Positions 9,129-16,945 of a DNA stretch of 64,000 nt are shown piece after piece. Each line of letters begins with the position of its first letter. The stretch's first letter is position 1. The notes beneath the pieces were generated by a model, which saw only the letters and a program-made list of their open reading frames with translations, did not search any database and had not been told where the DNA came from. This DNA comes from Nocardioides islandensis (GTDB taxonomy: Bacteria > Actinomycetota > Actinomycetes > Propionibacteriales > Nocardioidaceae), in NCBI RefSeq assembly GCF_015352455.1, contig NZ_JADKPN010000016.1:1-64000 (forward strand), in the 5' to 3' direction. A program made the position numbers and the translations under genes.

Positions 9129-9305
9129 CTAGGGACCCCCAACGCCTGGACCGCCTTCGCCGGTGCCCACGTGGGGATCGTCCTTGCCGCAGAGTGCACA
9201 GCGTCTGAAGCGCTGATGGTCCTCGTTGTACTCCCAGTGCCAGTGGTGCCGCAGGTTGAGCCGGCAGAGCAACGGAACCGGGGGCCTGTTTGGAGCTTCC
9301 TCCAT
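9129..9305 (-). CDS. Small CxxC zinc-ribbon-like protein, 58 residues
   Basis: A short minus-strand frame encodes 58 residues. Its core has one cysteine, then a His/Trp-rich stretch (NLRHHWHWEYNEDHQRF), then CALCGKDD. The spacing C...HHWH...C-x2-C could bind one metal ion. Small actinobacterial proteins with a similar C, HxW and CxxCG layout are common and uncharacterised. The ATG at 9305 is preceded by TAGGAG with good spacing. The codon bias suits a real gene, although the last 15 residues are Gly/Pro-rich. It is downstream of kbl on the same strand with a 76-base gap. No function can be assigned. Confidence 0.75.
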   Translation of the reverse strand: MEEAPNRPPVPLLCRLNLRHHWHWEYNEDHQRFRRCALCGKDDPHVGTGEGGPGVGGP

Positions 9306-9381
9306 GGTCGTCTCCTACCAGACTTCGCGCGTTCAGGGTACCAATGGCCGTCCGGAGTCTCGCCGGGCGTTCCAACGGCGC

Positions 9382-10584
9382 CTATGCGCGGGTGGGTGGC
9401 GGGGCACCCCCGACAGCGTCGCGGGCCTCCACGAAGGCTTGGACGCAGGCGATGATGTCGTCGGCGGAGTGCCCAGCGGAGATCTGAACCCTGATGCGGG
9501 CCTTGCCCAAGGGCACGACCGGGTAGGAGAACGGGATCACGTAGACGCCGCGTTCGAGAAGGGCCTCCGCGATGGCGACGGCGTCGTGGGCGTCCGGGAA
9601 CATGACGGGGATGATGGCGTGCTCCCCGGGCAGCAGGTCGAACCCGGCAGCCTCCATCCGCTCGCGGAAGTCGCGAGCGTTGCGCCACAGCGTCAGGCGC
9701 TGCTCGGCGCCGCTCGCCACGAGATCGAGGGCGACGAGGGTGCCCGCGACCACGCACGGCGCGACGGCGTTGGAGAACAAGTAGGGACGTGCGCGCTGCC
9801 GCAGCAGCTCGACGATCTCGCGGTGAGCACTGATGTACCCGCCTGATGCGCCACCCAGGGCCTTGCCGAGGGTGCCCGAGAGGATGTCCACGCGGTCGCG
9901 CACGCCGAACAGCTCGGGTGTACCCGCGCCTGACGGTCCGACGAATCCGACGGCGTGCGAGTCGTCGACCATCACCAGCGCGTCGTAGCGCTCGGCCAGG
10001 TCACAGATCTCCTCGAGGGGCGCGAAGTAGCCGTCCATGGAGAACACACCGTCAGTCACGATGAGCCGACGCCGGGCGCCGGCTGCGGCCCGCAGCTGCT
10101 CCTCGAGGTCGGCCATGTCCCGATTGCGATAGCGCAGGCGCTGCGCCTTGCACAGCCGGATGCCGTCGATGATCGACGCGTGGTTGAGCTCGTCGGAGAT
10201 GACGGCGTCCTCGGCACCGAGCAGCACCTCGAACACGCCGCCGTTGGCGTCGAAGCAGGATGGGAAGAGGATCGTGGCCTCGGTGCCGAGAAGTGCGGAC
10301 AGCTTGTCCTCGAGCTCGACGTGCTGGCTCTGCGTGCCACAGATGAAGCGCACGCTGGCCATCCCGAAGCCCCAGGTGTCCAGAGCGGCCTGCGCTGCCG
10401 CGATGACCCGCTGGTCGTCGGCCAGCCCCAGGTAGTTGTTGGCGCAGAAGTTCAGGACGTCCTTGTCGCCCGTGCGCACGTGCGCCGACTGCGGTGTGGC
10501 CAGCTGACGCTCCGACTTGTAGAGCCCGGCGGCCTTGATCTCGGTGAGGGACTGTTCGAGCTCTGCACGAACGTTGGTGTAGAT
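9382..10584 (-). CDS. kbl: Glycine C-acetyltransferase (2-amino-3-ketobutyrate CoA ligase), apparent ATC start
   Basis: This PLP enzyme of the alpha-oxoamine synthase family cleaves 2-amino-3-ketobutyrate with CoA to glycine and acetyl-CoA, the second step of threonine breakdown. The PLP lysine is in SGTLGKALGG, with VDDSHAVGFVG and NFCANNYLGL also present. The first usual start codon is a GTG at 10479, but conserved family sequence (YTNVRAELEQSLTEIKAAG, LYKSERQLATPQSAHV) continues upstream of it in frame. It reaches an ATC at 10584, just after the tdh stop and six bases after GAGGAG. With ATC the product is 400 residues, the normal length. No ATG, GTG or TTG exists in that N-terminal stretch; a CTG lies inside it. 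Confidence 0.93.
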   Translation of the reverse strand: MYTNVRAELEQSLTEIKAAGLYKSERQLATPQSAHVRTGDKDVLNFCANNYLGLADDQRVIAAAQAALDTWGFGMASVRFICGTQSQHVELEDKLSALLGTEATILFPSCFDANGGVFEVLLGAEDAVISDELNHASIIDGIRLCKAQRLRYRNRDMADLEEQLRAAAGARRRLIVTDGVFSMDGYFAPLEEICDLAERYDALVMVDDSHAVGFVGPSGAGTPELFGVRDRVDILSGTLGKALGGASGGYISAHREIVELLRQRARPYLFSNAVAPCVVAGTLVALDLVASGAEQRLTLWRNARDFRERMEAAGFDLLPGEHAIIPVMFPDAHDAVAIAEALLERGVYVIPFSYPVVPLGKARIRVQISAGHSADDIIACVQAFVEARDAVGGAPPPTRA

Positions 10585-10587
10585 GGC

Positions 10588-11619
10588 CTACTCCTCGCTC
10601 CAGTCGATGATGACCTTGCCCCTGTCGCCACGGCGCGCTGTTGCGAACGCGTCCTCCCAGTGTGAGGACGGGAACCGGTCGGTGATGACGCCGGAGACGT
10701 CCAGGCCGGTGCTGACCATGGCGTTCATGGCGTACCAGGTCTCGAACATCTCGCGACCGTAGATGCCTTTGATCGTGATCATGTGAGTGATGACCTTGAC
10801 CCAGTCGATGGTGACGGGCTGAGCCGGCAGCCCGAGCACCGCGACGCGCGCACCGTGGGTGAGGTTGTCCAGCATCTCGGGCAGAGCGTTGGGAGACCCG
10901 CTCATCTCGAGCCCGATGTCGAAGCCCTCCTTCATGCCGAGCACCCGTTGTGCCGAGGCGATCCGCTCGCTGGCGACGTTGACTGCGAGGTCCACGCCCA
11001 TCTTCCTGGCGAGCTCGAGACGCTCCTCGTTCACGTCCGTGATCACGACGAACCGCGCGCCGACGTGGCGGGCGACCGCGGCTGCCATCAGCCCGATCGG
11101 TCCTGCCCCGGTGACGAGCACGTCCTCACCCACGAGGGGGAACGACAGTGCCGTGTGCACCGCGTTGCCCAGCGGATCGAAGATCGCAGCGAGCTCGAGG
11201 TCCATGCCGGCCGAGTGGCTCCACGCGTTGCCCTCGGGTATCACGACGAACTCGGCGAACGCGCCGTCCCGGTTGACGCCCACGCCCGAGGTGTGGATGC
11301 ACAGGTGCCGGCGGCCCGCTCGGCAGTTCCGGCAGTGTCCGCAGACCACGTGCCCCTCTCCGGAGACCAGGTCGCCGACCCGCACCGTGGTCACCGCGCT
11401 GCCCACCTCGACGACCTCTCCGGAGAACTCGTGTCCGGGAACCAGGGGTGCGTTGATCTCGCCGGCCGCCCAGCTGTCCCACGCCTCGATGTGCAGGTCG
11501 GTCCCACAGATACCCGTGCGCGCGACCCGGATCTTCACGTCGTTGGGGCCGGCAACCGGCTCCGGGCGGTCCGTGAGGGTGAGGCCAGGTCCCGCAGCGC
11601 CCTTGAAGAGTGCCTTCAC
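10588..11619 (-). CDS. tdh: L-threonine 3-dehydrogenase
   Basis: A 343-residue zinc-dependent medium-chain dehydrogenase that oxidises L-threonine to 2-amino-3-ketobutyrate with NAD+. Catalytic zinc ligands are in TGICGTDLH (Cys38, His43) and GHEFSGEV. The structural zinc loop is CGHCRNCRAGRRHLC, and the Rossmann motif is VTGAGPIGLMAAAVA. Threonine-specific context is given by EAWDSWAAGEI near the active site. The kbl coding region begins four bases after the tdh stop, giving the classic tdh-kbl pair for threonine to glycine plus acetyl-CoA. Confidence 0.95.
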   Translation of the reverse strand: MKALFKGAAGPGLTLTDRPEPVAGPNDVKIRVARTGICGTDLHIEAWDSWAAGEINAPLVPGHEFSGEVVEVGSAVTTVRVGDLVSGEGHVVCGHCRNCRAGRRHLCIHTSGVGVNRDGAFAEFVVIPEGNAWSHSAGMDLELAAIFDPLGNAVHTALSFPLVGEDVLVTGAGPIGLMAAAVARHVGARFVVITDVNEERLELARKMGVDLAVNVASERIASAQRVLGMKEGFDIGLEMSGSPNALPEMLDNLTHGARVAVLGLPAQPVTIDWVKVITHMITIKGIYGREMFETWYAMNAMVSTGLDVSGVITDRFPSSHWEDAFATARRGDRGKVIIDWSEE

Positions 11620-11705
11620 TGCCTCTCCTCCTGGGGGTGTGGTGCGTCTCGCGACGCATCTCCGGAAACAGTCGGACCCTACCGCTGGGCCGTGGCCTGC
11701 GGTCC

Positions 11706-12179
11706 TCAGTCGCTGAGCATGCGCTCGCTCGGATGGGCGTCCTGCCAGGCCGCCATGGACGTGTTCCAGTCATCGCCGTCCAGGGCGGTCAGGGAGGCCG
11801 GGAAGAGGCCGTCCTCCTCCTTGCTGATGTGCTCCTTGAGCTCCTCGAACGCCGTCCGCAGGTCCGCCTGGCCCTGCTTCACGGAGAGGTCGACATGGGC
11901 GAGGAAGTGCTCCAGCTCGCGGTGCTCTTCGACCAGGGGAGCGACGTACCGGGCGTACTCGTCGTCGCGCGCCGCCATCACCGTGAAGATCCCGTTCTCC
12001 TCGCCCGCCCAGTGGCGAGTGAGGGCCTCCCGTGCTTCGTGCACCCCAGCGACCGCGCGGTCGAGGTCGTCGACCGCGATCGCACGCAACGCCGAGTCCA
12101 ACAGGTCGAGGACGTCGTCGTGCTCCGCGATGTAGTCGCGGATGAGCGGGACGGCTCGACAGCCGCAGTACTGGCACAC
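11706..12179 (-). CDS. Hemerythrin/HHE cation-binding domain protein
   Basis: The protein has 157 residues and a four-helix hemerythrin-like fold with metal ligands in IAEHDDVLD, TRHWAGEENGIF, LVEEHRELEHFL and LKEHISKEEDGLFP. Such proteins carry a non-haem di-iron centre and bind oxygen or nitric oxide or take part in redox defence. The protein opens with CQYCGC, an unusual cysteine cluster that could bind metal or sense redox state. It starts at a GTG with GGAGG upstream and lies 34 bases downstream of the cupin gene, so the two probably share a transcript. Confidence 0.87.
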   Translation of the reverse strand: MCQYCGCRAVPLIRDYIAEHDDVLDLLDSALRAIAVDDLDRAVAGVHEAREALTRHWAGEENGIFTVMAARDDEYARYVAPLVEEHRELEHFLAHVDLSVKQGQADLRTAFEELKEHISKEEDGLFPASLTALDGDDWNTSMAAWQDAHPSERMLSD

Positions 12180-12213
12180 AGGTCCTCCGCGTCCGGGCGA
12201 CGTGGGTCGTCCG

Positions 12214-12546
12214 TCAGCCGCGCAAGGCGACCGTCAGGAGCACGACCGTGTCCTCGACCGCCTCGAGGGCGTGACGAGAGTCGGGGATGGGCATGAGATC
12301 GCCCGCCGAACCGTCCCAACGGTCCTCGCCCGCCACGAGGGTCACGCGTCCATGGAGGACCTGGAGCGTTGCCTCGCCCGGGCTCTCGTGCTCGTCGAGG
12401 GTCCCGCCGGCCCGCAGCGCGATCAGCGTCTGTCGCAGGGCGTGCTCGTGTCCGCCGTAGATCGTGTGGCCGCTTCGTCCGCTCGCCGCCGCCTTGGCCC
12501 TGTCCAAGTGCTGCGGCACGAGCTCGGTGAGTGACTCCTTGTGCAC
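12214..12546 (-). CDS. Small cupin-domain protein
   Basis: Reading from the GTG at 12546, which follows AGGAGG closely, gives 110 residues. The conserved double-stranded beta helix shows as QTLIALRAGGTLDEHESPGEATLQVLHGRVTL followed by GDLMPIPDSRHALEAVEDTVVLLTVAL. The first cupin motif has His and Glu (EHESPGEATLQVL), the second a single His (PDSRHAL), so a metal site is possible. Many such one-domain cupins are of unknown function. The longer frame extending to 13989 is antisense to the P450 and was rejected. It heads a likely operon with the hemerythrin gene. Confidence 0.85.
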   Translation of the reverse strand: MHKESLTELVPQHLDRAKAAASGRSGHTIYGGHEHALRQTLIALRAGGTLDEHESPGEATLQVLHGRVTLVAGEDRWDGSAGDLMPIPDSRHALEAVEDTVVLLTVALRG

Positions 12547-12685
12547 GTTGCCTCCTGATCGGTCGCAGTCACCTCGGTGAGGCACCTTGATCATCGCGCA
12601 TGGTCGACGGCGAAGCAGTACGTCCATGGCGGCCGTCCTCGCCGACCGGTGTCCGACCCTGACGTTTCCCTGAAACCGCCAGCCG

Positions 12686-12705
12686 ATCACCCGATCGGGT
12701 GATCC
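12686..12705. promoter_or_regulatory. Perfect 20-bp palindrome in the divergent cupin/P450 promoter region
   Basis: The sequence GATCACCCGATCGGGTGATC is its own reverse complement over all 20 bases. It lies 36 bases before the P450 ATG and about 140 bases before the cupin GTG, in the only non-coding gap between the two divergent units. A perfect symmetric site of this length usually marks a dimeric repressor operator (TetR, MarR or similar). No regulator gene adjoins it. Confidence 0.6.
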
Positions 12706-12741
12706 CGCGCAGTAACCTTCACCGCAGTTTCGAAGACCGAG

Positions 12742-14040
12742 ATGCTGCACGGAGAGCTGGGGGTCGAGATGGCGCTGCTGCTGGAGGCGGTGCGGTCGCG
12801 GGTGCGCAAGGCGCTGATCGCCCGCAGCCCTGGCATCGACCTGAGCCGGCTGGACCGGGTGCCCGAGCGGCTCACCTGGCCCCTGAAGCGCGACGGCATG
12901 GAGCCGGTCGACCGGATCGGGAACCTCCGCGAGGACAAGGGGCCGGTGGCGAAGGTGGTCACCTTCCTCGGCACCGAGGTCTGGCTGGTCACGGGCGACG
13001 CGGAGTGCCGCGAGCTGCTCGCCGACCAGACGTCGTACTCCACCGACATCCGCCCCTACATGGGCAAGGCCGGCGGCGCTGACGGCGACATCGGCGGACT
13101 GGGCTTCACCGACCCACCCGACCACACCCGACTGCGCCGCCTGCTGACGCCGGAGTTCACGATGCGCCGGCTCGCGCGGCTCAAGCCCGGGATCGAGCGG
13201 ATCATCGAGGACCAGCTCGACGAGACCGAGCGCCTCGGCGCCGGGGGCGCGGTCGTCGACCTGGCGCAGACGTTCGCGTTCCCGGTGCCGTTCCTGGTGA
13301 TCTGCGAGCTGCTGGGGCTGCCGGTCGAGGAGCGCGAGAAGTTCCGCTCGATGGCCAGCGCCCGGTTCGACGTGACGGGCGGGGGCATCGGCACCGTCGG
13401 CGCGGTGGCCGGGTCGCGCCAGTTCCTCTTCGAGGAGACGGCCCGCCAGCGCCGCGAGCCAGGGCCCGGCCTGATCGGCCAGATCATCCGCGAGCACGGC
13501 GACGAGATCACCGACTTCGACCTGGCCGGGCTCGCCGACGGGGCGTTCACCGGCGGCCTGGAGACCAGCGCCTCGATGCTCGCCCTCGGCAGCGCCGTGC
13601 TGCTCGAGCGCCCCGAGCTCTGGCGGCTGTTGATCGAGGAGGACGAGAGCGCCGCGCCGATCGTGGACGAGCTGCTCCGCTACCTCGCCGTCGTCCAGAT
13701 CTCCTTCCCGCGCTTCGCCAAGCAGGACGTCGTGCTCGCCGGCCAGCGGATCAAGAAGGGCGCGGTCGTCCTCGCCCACCTGCCCTCGGCCAACCGCGAC
13801 CCACGAGCCTTCCACGCGGGCTTCGACCACGGCCGGGCCACGTCCTCGCACCTGGCGTTCGGGCACGGCTTCCACCGCTGCGTCGGCGCCGAGCTGGCCC
13901 GGATGGAGCTGCGCGCGGCGTACCCCGCCCTCGCCCGGCGCTTCCCCGGCCTGCGGCTCGCGGTGGACCCCTCCGAGCTCGCCTTCCACGACCGCTCGAT
14001 CGTGTACGGCGTGGAGTCGTTGCCGGTCTACCTCGGCTAG
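12742..14040 (+). CDS. Cytochrome P450
   Basis: The predicted protein has 432 residues, typical of soluble bacterial P450s. The haem-binding signature is FGHGFHRC, with the proximal cysteine at residue 380. The I-helix region is DGAFTGGLETSAS, with the Glu-Thr pair used in oxygen activation. FTDPPDHTRLRRLLTPEFT is the standard substrate-recognition and C-helix segment. An alternative ATG at 12769 would remove nine residues. No ferredoxin gene lies next to it, so the redox partner is elsewhere. Its 3' end overlaps the convergent DinB-like gene by four bases. Substrate unknown. Confidence 0.93.
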   Translation: MLHGELGVEMALLLEAVRSRVRKALIARSPGIDLSRLDRVPERLTWPLKRDGMEPVDRIGNLREDKGPVAKVVTFLGTEVWLVTGDAECRELLADQTSYSTDIRPYMGKAGGADGDIGGLGFTDPPDHTRLRRLLTPEFTMRRLARLKPGIERIIEDQLDETERLGAGGAVVDLAQTFAFPVPFLVICELLGLPVEEREKFRSMASARFDVTGGGIGTVGAVAGSRQFLFEETARQRREPGPGLIGQIIREHGDEITDFDLAGLADGAFTGGLETSASMLALGSAVLLERPELWRLLIEEDESAAPIVDELLRYLAVVQISFPRFAKQDVVLAGQRIKKGAVVLAHLPSANRDPRAFHAGFDHGRATSSHLAFGHGFHRCVGAELARMELRAAYPALARRFPGLRLAVDPSELAFHDRSIVYGVESLPVYLG

Positions 14041-14618
14041 GTCCCCGGGGCGTCCGCGGCCAACGGGCGGTCGGTGTGGTGGTCCTCGTGCGGGCGCAGG
14101 AAGAGGTCCCGCAGCAGCGCGATCTCGGCGCCGTGGTGGATCTGCTCGTCGACGAGCGCACGGACCTGGTCACCGGCGGCCATGGTGCGCTCCGGCAGGT
14201 GGCTCGGCCGCAGCTCGACGAGGTCGTCGTCGTTGGCGTCGGCCAGCCACTTGGTGACGGGCACCCGGCTGTCGTGCCACGCCGCGCGGGCCGAGTCGGC
14301 CGTGTGCGGAACCTCGAGGTCGGGGAACGTCAGCGTCGCGTCGCCGAACCCGTGGTTCCAGTAGAGCCGGTTGCCGGCCGTCAGGTGCACCAGGCGCCAG
14401 CCGATGGTGGTCAGCGGGGCGGGGTCCTCGGGCGCGAACTCGTACTCGTAGGACCAGCCGCCCACGTGCCGCTCGTCGCGGCGGATGTTCCAGCAGCCCG
14501 GCACCGGCTCCCAGAAGAACTCCTCGTCGGTCAGGCCGCGGCAGCGCTCGCGCAGCCGCCGCCCGGACTGCTCCCACAGCGCGAGCAGCACCCGCACGGC
14601 CGACGTCGGCTCCCCCAT
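14037..14618 (-). CDS. DinB-superfamily protein
   Basis: This 193-residue protein has the DinB/YfiT four-helix layout: an N-terminal helix ending LRERCRGLTDEEFFWEP, the central WRLVHLTAGNRLYWNHGFG with a metal-ligand histidine, and a C-terminal DEQIHHGAEIALLRDLFLR pair of histidines. Many members are metal-dependent thiol transferases for mycothiol or bacillithiol, or are uncharacterised. The name does not imply a DNA-damage role. It ends on the P450 stop in convergent orientation. Confidence 0.87.
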   Translation of the reverse strand: MGEPTSAVRVLLALWEQSGRRLRERCRGLTDEEFFWEPVPGCWNIRRDERHVGGWSYEYEFAPEDPAPLTTIGWRLVHLTAGNRLYWNHGFGDATLTFPDLEVPHTADSARAAWHDSRVPVTKWLADANDDDLVELRPSHLPERTMAAGDQVRALVDEQIHHGAEIALLRDLFLRPHEDHHTDRPLAADAPGT

Positions 14619-14662
14619 CCGCCCAGAGTAGGACGGCGGGGGAGCCGACGCACCGCCGATCT

Positions 14663-16795
14663 TCAGTGGGAGAGGATCTGCTCCTGCTGCGGCTCGGGCA
14701 TCTCCCGCGGCGCGTCACCGCGGTCGAGCTTGCTCGGCCACCAGATCTTCCCGCCCAGGTCCAGGTTGAGCGCGGTGACCAGGACGGACCGGACGACCAT
14801 CGTGTCGAGGATGACGCCCAGCGCCACCGCCGTGCCCATCTCCGCCAGGAACACCAGGGGCAGGGTGCCGAGCACCGCGAACGTCGCCGCCAGCACCAGT
14901 CCCGCGGACGTGATCACCCCGCCCGTGGCCGACAGGGCGACGAGGGAGCCCTCGCGAGTGCCCCGTGTCTGGGTCTCCTCCCGCACCCGGGTCATCAGGA
15001 AGATGTTGTAGTCGATGCCGAGTGCCACGAGGAAGACGAACACGAACAAGGGGAACGACGCGTCGGCGTGGTTGAAGCCGTTGCCGTGGTCGATCAGCCG
15101 TGTGTAGACCTGCTGGAAGATGATCGTCGAGACGCCCAGGGCCGTGCCGAAGGACAAGATCACCGTCGCGATCAGCAGCAGCGGAGAGATCAGCGCCCTC
15201 AGCAGCACCATCAGGATCAGCATCACGACCAGGAGCACCACCGGGATGATGACGAGGTTGTCCCGGTGGGATGCGGTCTGGATGTCGAGGTAGATCGCCG
15301 AGGTGCCGCCGACGAGTGCGTCGGCCCCGTCGACCTGGTGCACGGCGTCACGCACCTGCTTGACCAGCTCGAACGCAGCTGGTGAGGCAGGGTCGTCGGG
15401 GACGGTCGCCGTGATCAGGGCGATGCCGCCCACGGGCGGGGTGGACGTGTCGGGTTCGCCCAGTCCGGGCACGGACGCGACGGCGTCCGCGACCGCCTGC
15501 TGCTGGTCGGCGTTGGCGATGACCTGGATCGGGTTCGAGGTGTCGACGAGCCCGTGCTCGGTCAGCAGCGACTGACCCTTGAGGCTGTCGAACTCCTTGG
15601 TGTACTGGTCGTCGGTGTTGAGCCCGGACGTGTCCAGCTGGAGCATGCCGAGGCAGGCGACTCCCAGCACGATGGCGGTCCCGACCCAGACGCGGCGGGG
15701 GCGCGGTGCGATGCGGCGGCCGACGCGGGACCAGAAGCCCGTTGACGTGGGCTCCGGCGAGCCGAACGTCGGGCGCTTGGGCCAGAAGATCCAGCGCCCG
15801 GTGATCACCAGCAGCGCGGGCAGCAGCGTGACCATCACGGCCAGCGTGACGACGACACCGATCGCCAGCACCGGCCCCAGGCCGGCGGTGGAGTTCATCT
15901 CCGCGAGGGTGAGGCAGAGCATGCCGATCGCGACCGTGGCCGCGCTCGCGATGATGGCGGGCGAGGCGCGGTGCAGGGCGAAGGCCATCGCCTCGTGCCG
16001 GTCCTCGTGGCGGCGCAGCTCCTCGCGGTAGCGGGCCACCAGGAGCAGGGCGTAGTCGGTGCCCGCTCCGACGACGAGCACGGTCAGGATGCCCTGGCTC
16101 TGCCCGTTGACGGTGAGGCCGAAGTTCTTAGCCAGGAAGTAGATGACGGCCTCGCTGGTGAACAGCGCGAACATCGCCGAGAGGATCGGCAGCACCCACA
16201 GCACCGGACTCCGGTAGGTGAAGAGCAGGATCACGATCACCACGACGAGGGCCGAGTAGAGCAGCGTGCCGTCGATGCCGGCGAAGGCCTCGGCCGAGTC
16301 GGCCGCCTGCCCGCCCGGCCCCGCGATGTGCACGGTGACCCCGTCGATGGCCGCGATCTCGCGGATCTTGTCGGCGGTGTCGGGCAGGTCGTTCCAGCCG
16401 TTCTTGCCGAAGTTGTAGGTCACGACGGTCTGGGCGACGGCGCCGTCCTCGGAGGGGATGGGTCCGACGACCTCGCCCTGGACGCCGTCCATGGCCTGGA
16501 TGTCGGCCACCTGGGACTGGATCGCGGCCATGTCGTCCTGCGTCAGCCCGCCGTCGCGGTAGTAGACGACCACGGTCGGGATGTTGTTCTCGTCCTGTCC
16601 CGGGAGGGTGGTGAGCTTGTCGAGAGCCTTGGTGGACTCAGCGCTCGACGGCAGCCAGGAGGCGGCCTCGTTGTTCTGGACGTCGGTGAGCTTGGCGGCG
16701 AAGCCGCTCGAGATGACGACGATGACGATCCAGGCCGCAAAGACGAGCCACTTGGTGACACGGCCGGTGAGCTTGCCGGCGATCTGACGATGCAT
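14663..16795 (-). CDS. MMPL-family RND transporter
   Basis: The product is 710 residues with two repeated RND halves, each with one leading helix, a large extracytoplasmic loop and a five-helix bundle. Proton-relay aspartates are in GAGTDYALLLVARYREELR of half one and LGIDYNIFLMTRVREET of half two. Such exporters move lipids or other hydrophobic compounds across the membrane. The ATG follows GGAG. It lies 150 bases downstream of the acyl-CoA dehydrogenase on the same strand; that gap has no recognisable gene and probably carries its own promoter. The cargo cannot be predicted. Confidence 0.93.
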   Translation of the reverse strand: MHRQIAGKLTGRVTKWLVFAAWIVIVVISSGFAAKLTDVQNNEAASWLPSSAESTKALDKLTTLPGQDENNIPTVVVYYRDGGLTQDDMAAIQSQVADIQAMDGVQGEVVGPIPSEDGAVAQTVVTYNFGKNGWNDLPDTADKIREIAAIDGVTVHIAGPGGQAADSAEAFAGIDGTLLYSALVVVIVILLFTYRSPVLWVLPILSAMFALFTSEAVIYFLAKNFGLTVNGQSQGILTVLVVGAGTDYALLLVARYREELRRHEDRHEAMAFALHRASPAIIASAATVAIGMLCLTLAEMNSTAGLGPVLAIGVVVTLAVMVTLLPALLVITGRWIFWPKRPTFGSPEPTSTGFWSRVGRRIAPRPRRVWVGTAIVLGVACLGMLQLDTSGLNTDDQYTKEFDSLKGQSLLTEHGLVDTSNPIQVIANADQQQAVADAVASVPGLGEPDTSTPPVGGIALITATVPDDPASPAAFELVKQVRDAVHQVDGADALVGGTSAIYLDIQTASHRDNLVIIPVVLLVVMLILMVLLRALISPLLLIATVILSFGTALGVSTIIFQQVYTRLIDHGNGFNHADASFPLFVFVFLVALGIDYNIFLMTRVREETQTRGTREGSLVALSATGGVITSAGLVLAATFAVLGTLPLVFLAEMGTAVALGVILDTMVVRSVLVTALNLDLGGKIWWPSKLDRGDAPREMPEPQQEQILSH

Positions 16796-16945
16796 GGGAG
16801 AACTCCATCACGGGGCGGGGACAAGGTTCATCGGGTTTACCCCTGAGCAGACCCTGAGAGCGTGATGCACTCATCGCTGCCGGGGCAACCTTGCTGGAAC
16901 GACGAACGAGATGCCCTGGATGTGACATCAGCCGAATCGTAGGGA

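Noticed and set aside
9382..10479. A truncated kbl starting at the GTG at 10479
   Set aside because: It would drop about 35 conserved residues that are present upstream in frame after a strong ribosome binding site.
12214..13989. A 591-codon minus-strand frame over the P450
   Set aside because: Only the last 110 codons form a cupin with its own ribosome binding site; the rest is antisense to the P450.
14037..14618. A DNA-damage role for the DinB-like gene
   Set aside because: The DinB superfamily name comes from a Bacillus damage-inducible gene; this protein has a metal-dependent four-helix fold, not a polymerase, and no LexA box was seen nearby.
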